Shown: positions 6,343-12,507, counted from the first letter of the stretch. The stretch is 13,009 nt of DNA from CAZHBD01 sp964530555 (GCA_964530555.1 CAZHBD010000024.1:1-13009); one strand, 5' to 3'. Notes: generated by a model not told the origin, from the letters alone. A program made the numbers and translations.

Positions 6343-6906
6343 ATGATTCCACGACGCAAAAAACCTATAGGCAATTTTGCCTTTATTGATAACCAGAACT
6401 TAAATCTCGGCGTACAGCGTTTGGGATGGAAAATGGATTGGCGCAAGTTTAGAAAACTATTGCAAGATAAGTATGGGGTCACCAAGGCCTATATGTTTAT
6501 TGGGCATATGCCCGAACATGAGGAAATGTATCTGAAGCTCCATGATGCAGGCTACTTGATAGTACTCAAGCCGACCTTTGATATGACAAAACCGCTTCCC
6601 ATGCCAGAGCAAACGGAAAAGCCGGATAGTGAAGAGAAGAAGCCAATTAAGGGTAACGTTGATGCTGAGTTGGTGCTGTGGGCTGTAAAAGAAATGCCTC
6701 GCTATAACAAAGCGGTGGTAGTGTCGGGCGACGGCGACTTCTACAGTCTAATTGAATATCTTGATGAACAGCACAAACTCCTAAAACTGTTGACGCCCAA
6801 TGCAAAGTACTCCAGCTTATTTAACAAGTATAAACAATACATCGAGCGAATCGATACCATGCGCGGTCAGCTGGCCTATCGCATTGTACGAAAACCGACC
6901 AAATAA
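6343..6906 (+). CDS. NYN (PIN-like) domain protein, LabA/DUF88 family, putative RNase
   Basis: The 187-residue protein is one NYN domain with a basic tail. Characteristic segments are NFAFIDNQNLNLG (11-23, Asp16), KGNVDAELVLWAV (103-115, Asp107) and VVVSGDGDFYSLIEYL (125-140, Asp130 and Asp132), which together form the acidic metal-binding site of this PIN-related fold. A Pro/Glu/Lys-rich insertion (about 83-103) separates the first half from the second. Known members are RNases or RNA-processing proteins, so a cytoplasmic endoribonuclease is the reasonable inference; no target can be read. It follows RNase HI and a HAD phosphatase closely, so a nucleic-acid turnover role for the group is possible. 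Confidence 0.9.
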   Translation: MIPRRKKPIGNFAFIDNQNLNLGVQRLGWKMDWRKFRKLLQDKYGVTKAYMFIGHMPEHEEMYLKLHDAGYLIVLKPTFDMTKPLPMPEQTEKPDSEEKKPIKGNVDAELVLWAVKEMPRYNKAVVVSGDGDFYSLIEYLDEQHKLLKLLTPNAKYSSLFNKYKQYIERIDTMRGQLAYRIVRKPTK

Positions 6907-6917
6907 CTTCATCAGCC

Positions 6918-7172
6918 ATGAATAATCTTGAGAAACGAATCGCAGCGATCGAAGCACGGAACGTACGAGTTGAAGACGACAAGCGCTGGGAAACCAGCTG
7001 GACGCGACGGTTAAGTGTCGCTGTGCTAACGTACTTTGTTGTGCTGGCGTACCTTGGGATTGTCGTGCATAACGACCGTCCGCTGATCAATGCTTTTGTT
7101 CCGGGCATAGGCTACTTACTGTCGACGGCGGTGATGCAAACTATTCGAACTGTCTGGACGCGACACCGCTAG
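6918..7172 (+). CDS. Small two-helix membrane protein with N-terminal coiled coil
   Basis: This 84-residue protein has a charged, probably coiled-coil start (LEKRIAAIEARNVRVEDDKR, 4-23), a conserved-looking WETSWTRR junction (24-31), then two hydrophobic segments (about 33-50 and 57-77) and a short basic tail. The pattern (IEARN...ETSWTRR...two TM helices with a central Pro/Gly) is one I associate with a widespread small membrane protein family of unknown role, but I cannot name it. It starts 11 nt after the NYN gene, with neither a clear Shine-Dalgarno nor a good -10, so co-transcription is likely. Confidence 0.75.
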   Translation: MNNLEKRIAAIEARNVRVEDDKRWETSWTRRLSVAVLTYFVVLAYLGIVVHNDRPLINAFVPGIGYLLSTAVMQTIRTVWTRHR

Positions 7173-7218
7173 ACAAAACTCCTGGTTGGTAGCATACTGG
7201 ATTTATCAATTAAGTCCT

Positions 7219-7225
7219 GGGAGGG
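7219..7225 (+). promoter_or_regulatory. Shine-Dalgarno deciding the DUF1761 start
   Basis: GGGAGGG lies 5 nt before ATG 7231 and settles the start there. An in-frame TTG at 7186 would place this site inside the coding region. Confidence 0.65.
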
Positions 7226-7230
7226 AAGCA

Positions 7231-7650
7231 ATGAACGTTGAAGTCAACTATCTTGCAGTTTTTTTGGCTATGGTTAGCTCTATGGTTGTAGGCTCTATAT
7301 GGTATGCCAAGAGTGTGTTTGGTGCGAGCTGGGCCAAAATGGTTGGCTTAACAGATAAAAAAATGCAGGAAGATGCAGCCAAGGCAATTGGTGTAACGGT
7401 TGTCGTATCATTGCTAACTTCATTTGTGTTGGCGCATATGGCTTATTTGGCGCACCGGTTTTATGGTAATTCATTTTTGCTCGATTCGGTTACAACAGCA
7501 TTCTGGTTATGGCTTGGTCTCACGGCTGCTCGCATGATTACGCACGATGCGTTTGAACGCCGGCCGTTGAAGTTGACGGTTATGAACATTGCTCATGAAT
7601 TCGTGACCTTGATAGTAATGGGTCTTGTTATTGGACTGCTTAAACCTTAG
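7231..7650 (+). CDS. DUF1761 family four-helix membrane protein
   Basis: From ATG 7231 the protein is 139 residues. It opens with MNVEVNYLAVFLAMVSSMVV followed by GSIWYAKSVFGASWAKMVGL (up to about 40), the hallmark of DUF1761: a first helix, then a W-Y...FG..W motif. Four hydrophobic segments are visible at about 5-27, 58-80, 90-110 and 120-138, so it is an inner membrane protein. Function is unknown across the family. The clear Shine-Dalgarno at 7219-7225 supports this start and excludes the 15 extra residues encoded upstream. It converges with the minus-strand gene, with 35 nt between the two stops. Confidence 0.85.
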   Translation: MNVEVNYLAVFLAMVSSMVVGSIWYAKSVFGASWAKMVGLTDKKMQEDAAKAIGVTVVVSLLTSFVLAHMAYLAHRFYGNSFLLDSVTTAFWLWLGLTAARMITHDAFERRPLKLTVMNIAHEFVTLIVMGLVIGLLKP

Positions 7651-7690
7651 TTTTTTTGTTAGGCTTGCTTCTTAGTCTAGCGAGTTTATT
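7651..7690. terminator. Possible terminator region between convergent genes
   Basis: A run of seven T follows the DUF1761 stop (7651-7657). A 6-bp hairpin with one G-T pair follows: CTTGCT at 7664-7669 and AGCGAG at 7679-7684, with TTTATT after it. Neither part is a textbook intrinsic terminator, but convergent genes with 35 nt between them need transcription to end here. Confidence 0.35.
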
Positions 7691-9017
7691 CAGATGCAAG
7701 CTGCAAGACTACGCTTCTGCCTTTTGCTACTGTTTTAATAGGTAGAACGGTGTTATTACGTAATCTCGTAACCAAATTTGATGCAGCCCGGCCATCCATA
7801 CCTAGCATACTGGCTAATTCAGTGGTTGTAAGCCCGCCATGCTCAGCTAACAGACGAGCGACAGTACTAGCGTGCTCGGCAGCAGTTTTTCTGCGAATCA
7901 GTGCTCCTCTCGAAAAATCTGAGTCTGCGATCCATGCTATCATTTCCGGGCTATTGGCGATTTCCTGACCTAACTGAACATAGTGAGACCGTACTTCTGA
8001 ATCGCCCAGGGCAATAATCTGCACTGTCTCTCGAAGGTATCTACCAATGACTGACTTATCTAAGATTTTGACGTGATCGGTTACGGTGCCCGGTTCTTCG
8101 ACAGGTTTCAAATACCCAAGATTCGCTAGGGCATCGATAATTTGAAGTGTTTTACGCCGTAATGCTTTAGTTTGATATTCTTCTTTGGATCTTGGCGTGT
8201 AGTGACGTGTAACCTCAGGTGTCTCTTCTAAAAGTTGAAGGAAGCCTGAAATCGAGATTGTATCACCACATTCTTCTGCTTCCACTGCTTGAATAAAGCG
8301 CCTACCGAGTCGTTTCTTGGCCTTGCTCCAGTTTTCGGCATCAATAATACTGTAGAGTTCTTGGCGCGTGCCAGGGAAGTCAGGGTTTTTGGTGAAATCG
8401 GGCAAGCAAGAGCGTTGCGAGCCAGTTACAAACTCAATTAGTCGATGCTTACGCATTTGCTCCAAGTGATTATAAACAACCTTAGGATTGACATCATCAA
8501 TACTGGCGTCAATTGCAGTGATCTCAAGCGTGTCGGCAGGATTACGTGCTAGGGTGGCGTATATTCGCCGACGCGTGTCAAATGCACTATGATGCGAGCC
8601 ATGATCGGGCTTAGGCGATGAAACTAACCCAAGGGGACTCAGACGCCCGGATGGGTCGCCAAAACATAAGTCTGTAACCAGCGCGGCTGTTGGCAGGACT
8701 ATTTGCGCCGCAAAATCAGTCATCGCATAGGTTGTAGTATTGCCTTTTACGACAGGTGCTGTTGGCTCTGCAACGCTCTCAGGAATAGAGCGACTCAGTA
8801 ACATATGCGAATAGCCGCGTGAGACTTGTCTTTCAGGGGCATCACTGTAAACAGTATCGTTAAGAAATTCGGTTGCTTCTGTGCTAGAGATTTCACCAGC
8901 AGATCCCACGGTAACCGAGGCAAGTAAAAAAAGGTGTGCCAAATTTCGCCCATTATGGACTGTCTTCAGCGCATCAAAGTACATTTGTCTTTCTGGTGTT
9001 AGGGGTCCTGTCGACAT
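7686..9017 (-). CDS. Large protein with several winged-helix-like segments, putative DNA-binding regulator
   Basis: This 443-residue protein is the only gene on the minus strand. I do not recognise a named family. The clearest domain is at the C-terminus (about 383-442): ARLLAEHGGLTTTELASMLG then DGRAASNLVTRLRNN and a wing (KTVAKGRSVVLQL), a standard winged helix-turn-helix. A second similar unit lies at about 148-200 (RRRIYATLARNP... PKVVYNHLEQMRKHRLIEFV). The N-terminal 110 residues (LAHLFLLASVT... EATEFLND... RGYSHML) and about 285-330 (TLQIIDALANLGYLKPV) may be further degenerate copies. No catalytic motif or membrane segment is visible. Up to four winged helices in tandem suggests a DNA-binding architectural or regulatory protein. 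It has its own promoter in the 85-nt gap shared with the gene at 9103. Confidence 0.75.
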   Translation of the reverse strand: MSTGPLTPERQMYFDALKTVHNGRNLAHLFLLASVTVGSAGEISSTEATEFLNDTVYSDAPERQVSRGYSHMLLSRSIPESVAEPTAPVVKGNTTTYAMTDFAAQIVLPTAALVTDLCFGDPSGRLSPLGLVSSPKPDHGSHHSAFDTRRRIYATLARNPADTLEITAIDASIDDVNPKVVYNHLEQMRKHRLIEFVTGSQRSCLPDFTKNPDFPGTRQELYSIIDAENWSKAKKRLGRRFIQAVEAEECGDTISISGFLQLLEETPEVTRHYTPRSKEEYQTKALRRKTLQIIDALANLGYLKPVEEPGTVTDHVKILDKSVIGRYLRETVQIIALGDSEVRSHYVQLGQEIANSPEMIAWIADSDFSRGALIRRKTAAEHASTVARLLAEHGGLTTTELASMLGMDGRAASNLVTRLRNNTVLPIKTVAKGRSVVLQLASE

Positions 9018-9037
9018 TCTAAAATCTCAAAATAATA

Positions 9038-9046
9038 ATTCTAACA
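9038..9046 (-). promoter_or_regulatory. Extended -10 promoter for the minus-strand gene
   Basis: Read on the minus strand this is TGT-TAGAAT (5 of 6 plus TG). It lies 20 nt before the ATG at 9017, predicting a leader of about 14 nt with only a weak GAG as possible ribosome site. The surrounding DNA is very A/T-rich. Confidence 0.45.
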
Positions 9047-9090
9047 CATTTTTGAATAAATAAAAGCAAATTAAATCTGGGCTAACTAGC

Positions 9091-9096
9091 TATACT
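9091..9096 (+). promoter_or_regulatory. -10 element for the gene at 9103
   Basis: TATACT (5 of 6) ends 6 nt before ATG 9103, with no Shine-Dalgarno. It is another start with leaderless geometry. It lies in the divergent region shared with the minus-strand gene. Confidence 0.45.
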
Positions 9097-9102
9097 AAGA
9101 AC

Positions 9103-9687
9103 ATGACGCAGATACTAATTCTAATGAGCACATTGCTCGTTCTTATTTCTCCAGTGGTATATATTCGCTCAATTCTCGAAGGGAAGACCAAGCCCCATCG
9201 AACGACACGCTTCGTCTTGCTGGTAATTACCGCGCTGACGACGTGGTCGTTGCTTGATAGCCATTATTCAGCGGGCTTTTGGTTAGCGTTGGCTAGTACA
9301 TTGCAGGCACTGGTGGTCTTTGCTCTGAGTTTGAAACGAGGTTATGGAGGCTGGTCCAGGCTCGACCTGATTTGTCTCGCCATTGCGGCAATTGGAATCA
9401 TGGTGTGGCAGGTTAGCGGGCATCCAATTATCGGCTTATACGCTTCAATACTGGCAGATTATATTGGCTGTGTACCGACGTTTGTTAAAACATACAAATT
9501 ACCGTTCACAGAAATCAAGTTATTTTATGCCATGGATACAGTGGCTGGTATTCTGAGTCTTGCCGCGCTCAATACATATACCGCTTACACATTGAGTTAT
9601 CCGATATACATTGTCTTGGTAAATTTTGCCACTTTTGTACTGATTGTATGGCGACAATGGGCAGAGAAAGGCGTAGAATACAACTAA
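9103..9687 (+). CDS. Seven-helix membrane protein, PQ-loop/SWEET-like layout (tentative)
   Basis: The 194-residue protein is almost entirely hydrophobic, with about seven segments (approximately 4-23, 36-52, 56-78, 87-104, 108-128, 141-158, 164-185). Two related stretches follow the first and fifth helices: YIRSILEGKTKPHRTTRF (20-37) and CVPTFVKTYKLPFTEIKLFY (123-142). Each has a proline in a basic loop leading into the next helix. This 3+1+3 arrangement recalls SWEET and PQ-loop transporters, but the PQ dipeptide itself is absent, so the family call is inference. It could carry a small solute or have another membrane role. It ends 13 nt before a flavodoxin-fold gene and is probably co-transcribed with it. 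Confidence 0.75.
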   Translation: MTQILILMSTLLVLISPVVYIRSILEGKTKPHRTTRFVLLVITALTTWSLLDSHYSAGFWLALASTLQALVVFALSLKRGYGGWSRLDLICLAIAAIGIMVWQVSGHPIIGLYASILADYIGCVPTFVKTYKLPFTEIKLFYAMDTVAGILSLAALNTYTAYTLSYPIYIVLVNFATFVLIVWRQWAEKGVEYN

Positions 9688-9690
9688 AAG

Positions 9691-9696
9691 AGGAGG
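9691..9696 (+). promoter_or_regulatory. Strong Shine-Dalgarno for the flavodoxin-fold gene
   Basis: AGGAGG lies 4 nt before ATG 9701, in the 13-nt gap after the membrane protein gene. It fits an internal operon gene translated independently. Confidence 0.7.
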
Positions 9697-9700
9697 TTTT

Positions 9701-10432
9701 ATGTCAGGTAACAAGCCTAACTTCAGTGGTTTAAAAGCACTCTTCATTAACAGTACGCTTACGAAGTCGCCGGGCAAAAGTCATACCCAGCTGTTGATTG
9801 AGGTAAGTGCGAGCATAATGAAGAAACAAGGTGTAGAGGTAGAAATTTTCCGAGCTGTTGATCATGATATTGCGAGTGGCGTATACCCAGATATGACTCA
9901 GAAGGGTTGGGCAAGTGATGAATGGCCGGAGCTGTTCAAAAAAGTGCTGGCTGCCGATATATTGATATTAGCTGGTCCCATCTGGCTGGGCGATAACAGC
10001 AGTGAAATGAAGAAAGTTATTGAGCGTCTGTACGCCAGTTCTAGCGAACTCAATGACAAGGGTCAGTGGCTTTACTATGGTAAGGTGGGCGGCTGCTTGA
10101 TTACGGGTAATGAGGATGGTATCAAGCACTGCGCTATGAATATCTTGTACAGCTTGCAGCACATTGGCTACGTTATCCCGCCACAGGCGGATGCCGGTTG
10201 GATTGGCGAAGCAGGCCCCGGGCCGAGTTACGGTGATCCTACCGATGATGGCAAGGGCAGAGTAGGACTGGATAATGATTTCACTAACCGCAATACAACG
10301 TTCATGACCTATAATCTTTTGCATCTTGCCAAGATGCTAAAAGATAACGGCGGCGTTCCTGCCTATGGCAATGTTCGCAAAGAGTGGGATGCTGGCGCTC
10401 GGTTTGATTTTGAAAACCCCGAATATCGCTAA
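9701..10432 (+). CDS. NAD(P)H-dependent FMN reductase/flavodoxin-fold family oxidoreductase
   Basis: The 243-residue protein begins with a flavodoxin-type strand and phosphate-binding loop: LKALFINSTLTKSPGKSHTQ (11-30). A second strand leads to ILILAGPIWLGDNSSEMKKV (87-106), which matches the flavin-contacting 90s loop of NADPH-dependent FMN reductase and NAD(P)H quinone reductase relatives. GGCLITGNEDG (130-140) is the third flavin loop. The C-terminal 80 residues are an extension rich in Gly, Asp and Asn, longer than in the minimal reductase domain. It probably binds FMN and reduces a quinone or another small acceptor; the substrate is not readable. It has a strong Shine-Dalgarno, and its TAA overlaps the deformylase ATG by one base. 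Confidence 0.87.
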   Translation: MSGNKPNFSGLKALFINSTLTKSPGKSHTQLLIEVSASIMKKQGVEVEIFRAVDHDIASGVYPDMTQKGWASDEWPELFKKVLAADILILAGPIWLGDNSSEMKKVIERLYASSSELNDKGQWLYYGKVGGCLITGNEDGIKHCAMNILYSLQHIGYVIPPQADAGWIGEAGPGPSYGDPTDDGKGRVGLDNDFTNRNTTFMTYNLLHLAKMLKDNGGVPAYGNVRKEWDAGARFDFENPEYR

Positions 10433-10980
10433 TGACTAAGTGGCTTCCGCGTCGCCAATTTGGTGATCCGTTGTTGCGCCAAAAGGCTCGCAAAGTTTCC
10501 AGGCGTGAGCTGCAATCTGACGGCATTCAGCAGCTCATCAGAAACATGGAGTATACGCTGACTTCGTTAGAATTGGGTGTTGCGCTGGCTGCCCCACAAG
10601 TTGGGGTTGGCAAACGTATTGTGGTCATTCGCATAAGACCTTTAGCCCATCGGCCACAGGTTGTGCCGCTTGATCTAGTTCTTGTCAATCCAGAGATAGT
10701 TCGGTTAACGGGGCGCAAGACTCAGAAGTGGGAAGGTTGTATTAGCGGTGGCGAACATAATGCTGGCTGGTTTGCCAAAGTTCCACGCTATCAAGCTGTG
10801 ACGGTACAGTACACCGATGAGTTTGGTCATGAGCACACTGAACGGTACGCCGGTTTGCCGGCTCAGATTATTCAGCATGAAGTCGATCATCTCAATGGCA
10901 TTCTGTTTGTTGATCATGTCCAAGATTCTAAGACGTATGTTACTTATGACGAGTATCTCAAGCTGATTACCAGACGCTAG
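10432..10980 (+). CDS. def: Peptide deformylase
   Basis: Peptide deformylase removes the formyl group from the N-terminal Met of new proteins at the ribosome, using a metal (Fe, Zn or Ni) bound by Cys and two His. The three motifs are present in the 182-residue protein: motif 1, GVALAAPQVGVGKR (49-62); motif 2, WEGCISGG (100-107) with Cys103; motif 3, QIIQHEVDHLNG (145-156) with His149, catalytic Glu150 and His153. Two departures from the usual pattern are visible: the second Gly of GxGLAAPQ is Ala51, and about four extra residues follow EGCIS before VPRY. The metal and catalytic residues are intact, so it should be active. Its start overlaps the stop of the flavodoxin-fold gene (TAATG), suggesting coupling. 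Confidence 0.94.
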   Translation: MTKWLPRRQFGDPLLRQKARKVSRRELQSDGIQQLIRNMEYTLTSLELGVALAAPQVGVGKRIVVIRIRPLAHRPQVVPLDLVLVNPEIVRLTGRKTQKWEGCISGGEHNAGWFAKVPRYQAVTVQYTDEFGHEHTERYAGLPAQIIQHEVDHLNGILFVDHVQDSKTYVTYDEYLKLITRR

Positions 10981-10982
10981 GG

Positions 10983-10988
10983 TATAAT
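10983..10988 (+). promoter_or_regulatory. -10 element for the GH1 gene
   Basis: A perfect TATAAT ends 7 nt before ATG 10996, in the 15-nt gap after the deformylase gene. No Shine-Dalgarno is present, so the transcript is predicted to be leaderless. The preceding bases are GGG rather than TGn, and no -35 is clear. Confidence 0.5.
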
Positions 10989-10995
10989 AAGCATA

Positions 10996-12273
10996 ATGAC
11001 AAAAAACATCTTTCCAAAAGAGTTTTACTGGGGCGCCAGTACGGCAAGTCATCAGGTTGAAGGAGGGACGGTTAACCAGTGGAGTGTCTGGGAGCTCGCG
11101 CACGCAAGTGAACTGGCAAAGACCGCTAAGGATCGGCTTGGTTATTTGCCAAACTGGGAAGAAATAAAAGAACAAGCCGAGAACCCGCACAACTATGTTT
11201 CTGGCCGAGGGGTTGATCACTATCGTCGCTATAGTGAAGACTTTCAATTACTCAAAAAGTTGCATTTCAATGCGTTTCGCTTTGGTATCGAATGGTCTCG
11301 CATCGAGCCTGAGGAAGGCAAGTGGGATGAAAAAGAGATCGAGCACTATCGGCGCTATATCAAAGGGCTCGTTTCGATGGGCATCGAACCATTCTTGAAT
11401 ATCTGGCATTGGACCATGCCGACATGGTTTACAGACAAGGGGGGCTTTACCAGACGTTCCAACCTAAAGTACTGGCGTCGTTTTGTGCAGCGTTTGGCTC
11501 AAGAGTACGGAGATCTACTGAGTTATGTCATCACCCTCAATGAGCCAAATGTATATGCTACTTTTAGCTATTTGATAGGTGAATGGCCTCCTCAACAGCG
11601 CAGTACGCTACTATTTCTTAAAGTGTACCTTAACTTGATTTCAGCCCATAAACAAGCCTATAAGATTCTGAAAGCTGTAAAACCCTCACTACAGGTCGGT
11701 ATCGCGCAGCAGATGGCTAATATTCAGGCTCGTCGTCCACACAATATTTTTGATGAACTAGGAACCTGGTGGATGCGCTTTTTCTGGAACTGGTGGTTTA
11801 GCAACCGAATCCGGCGCCACCAGGATTTTGTGGGTTTCAACTACTACTTTAGTGACTATTATCAGTACTTTCACCGTAAAAATCCTTTAGAACCAGTTAG
11901 CGACCTGGGTTGGTATATGGAGCCCGAAGGGCTACATCACCTGCTGGTGCGGGTTTCGGCACATTATAAAAAACCTATCTTTATTACGGAAAACGGTTTG
12001 GCTGACGCCCACGACCGCCATCGCCAGTGGTGGATTGAAGAAAGTATTATCGCTATGGAGCGGGCACTCAGTGACGGCGTGGACATTCGTGGCTATTTTC
12101 ACTGGAGCTTGCTTGATAATTTTGAGTGGAAATACGGCTGGTGGCCAAAGTTTGGCCTTGTTGAGGTTGATCGTAAGCGAGGCATGAAGCGGACAATTCG
12201 TCCAAGTGCGCATTGGTTTGCTCGAAAAATCCAGGCTATGAAACATGGCGCCTTGCCAACACACGAAAAGTAA
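10996..12273 (+). CDS. Glycoside hydrolase family 1 (beta-glucosidase-like)
   Basis: GH1 enzymes are retaining beta-glycosidases acting on glucosides, galactosides or 6-phospho sugars. The 425-residue protein keeps the (beta/alpha)8 landmarks: FYWGASTASHQVEGG (10-24, Gln20), FRFGIEWSRIEPEEG (94-108), NIWHWTMPTW (135-144, His138), the acid/base TLNEPN (180-185, Glu183), the nucleophile ITENG (330-334, Glu332), and HWSLLDNFEW (369-378, Trp370 and Glu377). There is no signal peptide, so it is cytoplasmic and would act on imported glycosides. A Trp-rich stretch (258-267) lies before the FVGFNYY strand. I see no basis for choosing substrate; the usual 6-phospho-binding loop cannot be judged confidently. 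It starts at a -10-adjacent ATG and is followed by the 234-nt mraZ control region. Confidence 0.95.
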   Translation: MTKNIFPKEFYWGASTASHQVEGGTVNQWSVWELAHASELAKTAKDRLGYLPNWEEIKEQAENPHNYVSGRGVDHYRRYSEDFQLLKKLHFNAFRFGIEWSRIEPEEGKWDEKEIEHYRRYIKGLVSMGIEPFLNIWHWTMPTWFTDKGGFTRRSNLKYWRRFVQRLAQEYGDLLSYVITLNEPNVYATFSYLIGEWPPQQRSTLLFLKVYLNLISAHKQAYKILKAVKPSLQVGIAQQMANIQARRPHNIFDELGTWWMRFFWNWWFSNRIRRHQDFVGFNYYFSDYYQYFHRKNPLEPVSDLGWYMEPEGLHHLLVRVSAHYKKPIFITENGLADAHDRHRQWWIEESIIAMERALSDGVDIRGYFHWSLLDNFEWKYGWWPKFGLVEVDRKRGMKRTIRPSAHWFARKIQAMKHGALPTHEK

Positions 12274-12276
12274 GCC

Positions 12277-12336
12277 TAGCGTACTTACCCACAGCCCAGA
12301 CACCATATGTTGTGGAAAATCATGGTAGCGTACTAA
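12277..12336 (+). repeat. Pair of 11-bp direct repeats TAGCGTACTWA
   Basis: TAGCGTACTTA at 12277-12287 recurs as TAGCGTACTAA at 12326-12336 (10 of 11 bases, 49 bp apart). Each lies just before or overlaps a DnaA-box-like sequence: TTACCCACA at 12285-12293 and TGTGGATAA at 12339-12347. Function is unknown; they may be sites for a second DNA-binding protein. Confidence 0.5.
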
Positions 12337-12347
12337 ACTGTGGATAA
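12285..12347. promoter_or_regulatory. DnaA-box-like cluster upstream of mraZ
   Basis: Three sites are visible: TTACCCACA at 12285-12293 (plus strand, one mismatch to TTATCCACA), TGTGGAAAA at 12311-12319 (minus-strand TTTTCCACA, within the TTWTNCACA consensus), and TGTGGATAA at 12339-12347 (minus strand, perfect). The four GTGGGTA boxes further on extend the pattern. DnaA binding is an inference from consensus matching. Confidence 0.5.
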
Positions 12348-12384
12348 CTTATGTAACTTTTGTCTGTTTTTTCGCAGATTGTGC

Positions 12385-12414
12385 TTGCTTGTGGGTAACT
12401 GTGGGTAGTATATT
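12385..12414 (+). promoter_or_regulatory. Candidate distal mraZ promoter covered by the first MraZ boxes
   Basis: TTGCTT at 12385-12390 (3 of 6 to TTGACA) is separated by 18 bp from TATATT at 12409-12414 (5 of 6 to TATAAT). The spacer contains the first two GTGGGTA boxes, so a bound protein would block polymerase. The predicted transcript starts near 12421, giving a leader of roughly 87 nt. The -35 is weak. Confidence 0.35.
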
Positions 12415-12441
12415 CATGTCAGTGGGTAATCGTGGGTAGTC
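12391..12441 (+). promoter_or_regulatory. MraZ operator: four GTGGGTA boxes in helical phase
   Basis: GTGGGTA occurs at 12391, 12401, 12422 and 12432, i.e. offsets 0, 10, 31 and 41. This forms two tandem pairs of 10-bp units about one and three helical turns apart. Established knowledge: E. coli MraZ binds TGGGN repeats spaced by 5 nt (10-bp period) at its own promoter and represses the cluster. Position directly upstream of mraZ and the matching period support an autoregulatory operator. A looser TTGGG at 12446 is out of phase. Confidence 0.7.
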
Positions 12442-12485
12442 CTAATTGGGCTGACCGAGTAAACCGCGGCACATAAAACAAAAAA

Positions 12486-12504
12486 TACAATTTAGTGGAA
12501 AGGG
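12486..12504 (+). promoter_or_regulatory. Proximal -10-like element and ribosome binding site of mraZ
   Basis: TACAAT at 12486-12491 (5 of 6) could start transcription near 12498. A purine-rich GGAAAGGG at 12497-12504 lies 3 nt before ATG 12508 and serves as Shine-Dalgarno. No -35 is visible for this -10, so the distal promoter may be the main one. Confidence 0.4.
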
Positions 12505-12507
12505 AAG

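Noticed and set aside
7186..7230. TTG 7186 as the DUF1761 start
   Set aside because: A clear Shine-Dalgarno at 7219-7225 and the conserved MN..NYLAV opening place the start at 7231.
12270..12288. Inverted repeat GTAAG/CTTAC after the GH1 gene as a terminator
   Set aside because: The stem is 5 bp, no T-run follows, and it overlaps the DnaA-like box and direct repeat, which explain the bases better.
12274..12507. Replication origin as the primary explanation of the DnaA-box cluster
   Set aside because: There is no dnaA, dnaN or rpmH nearby, no strand switch of genes, and the position before mraZ with a 10-bp period fits a division operator better. Kept only as an alternative in the findings.
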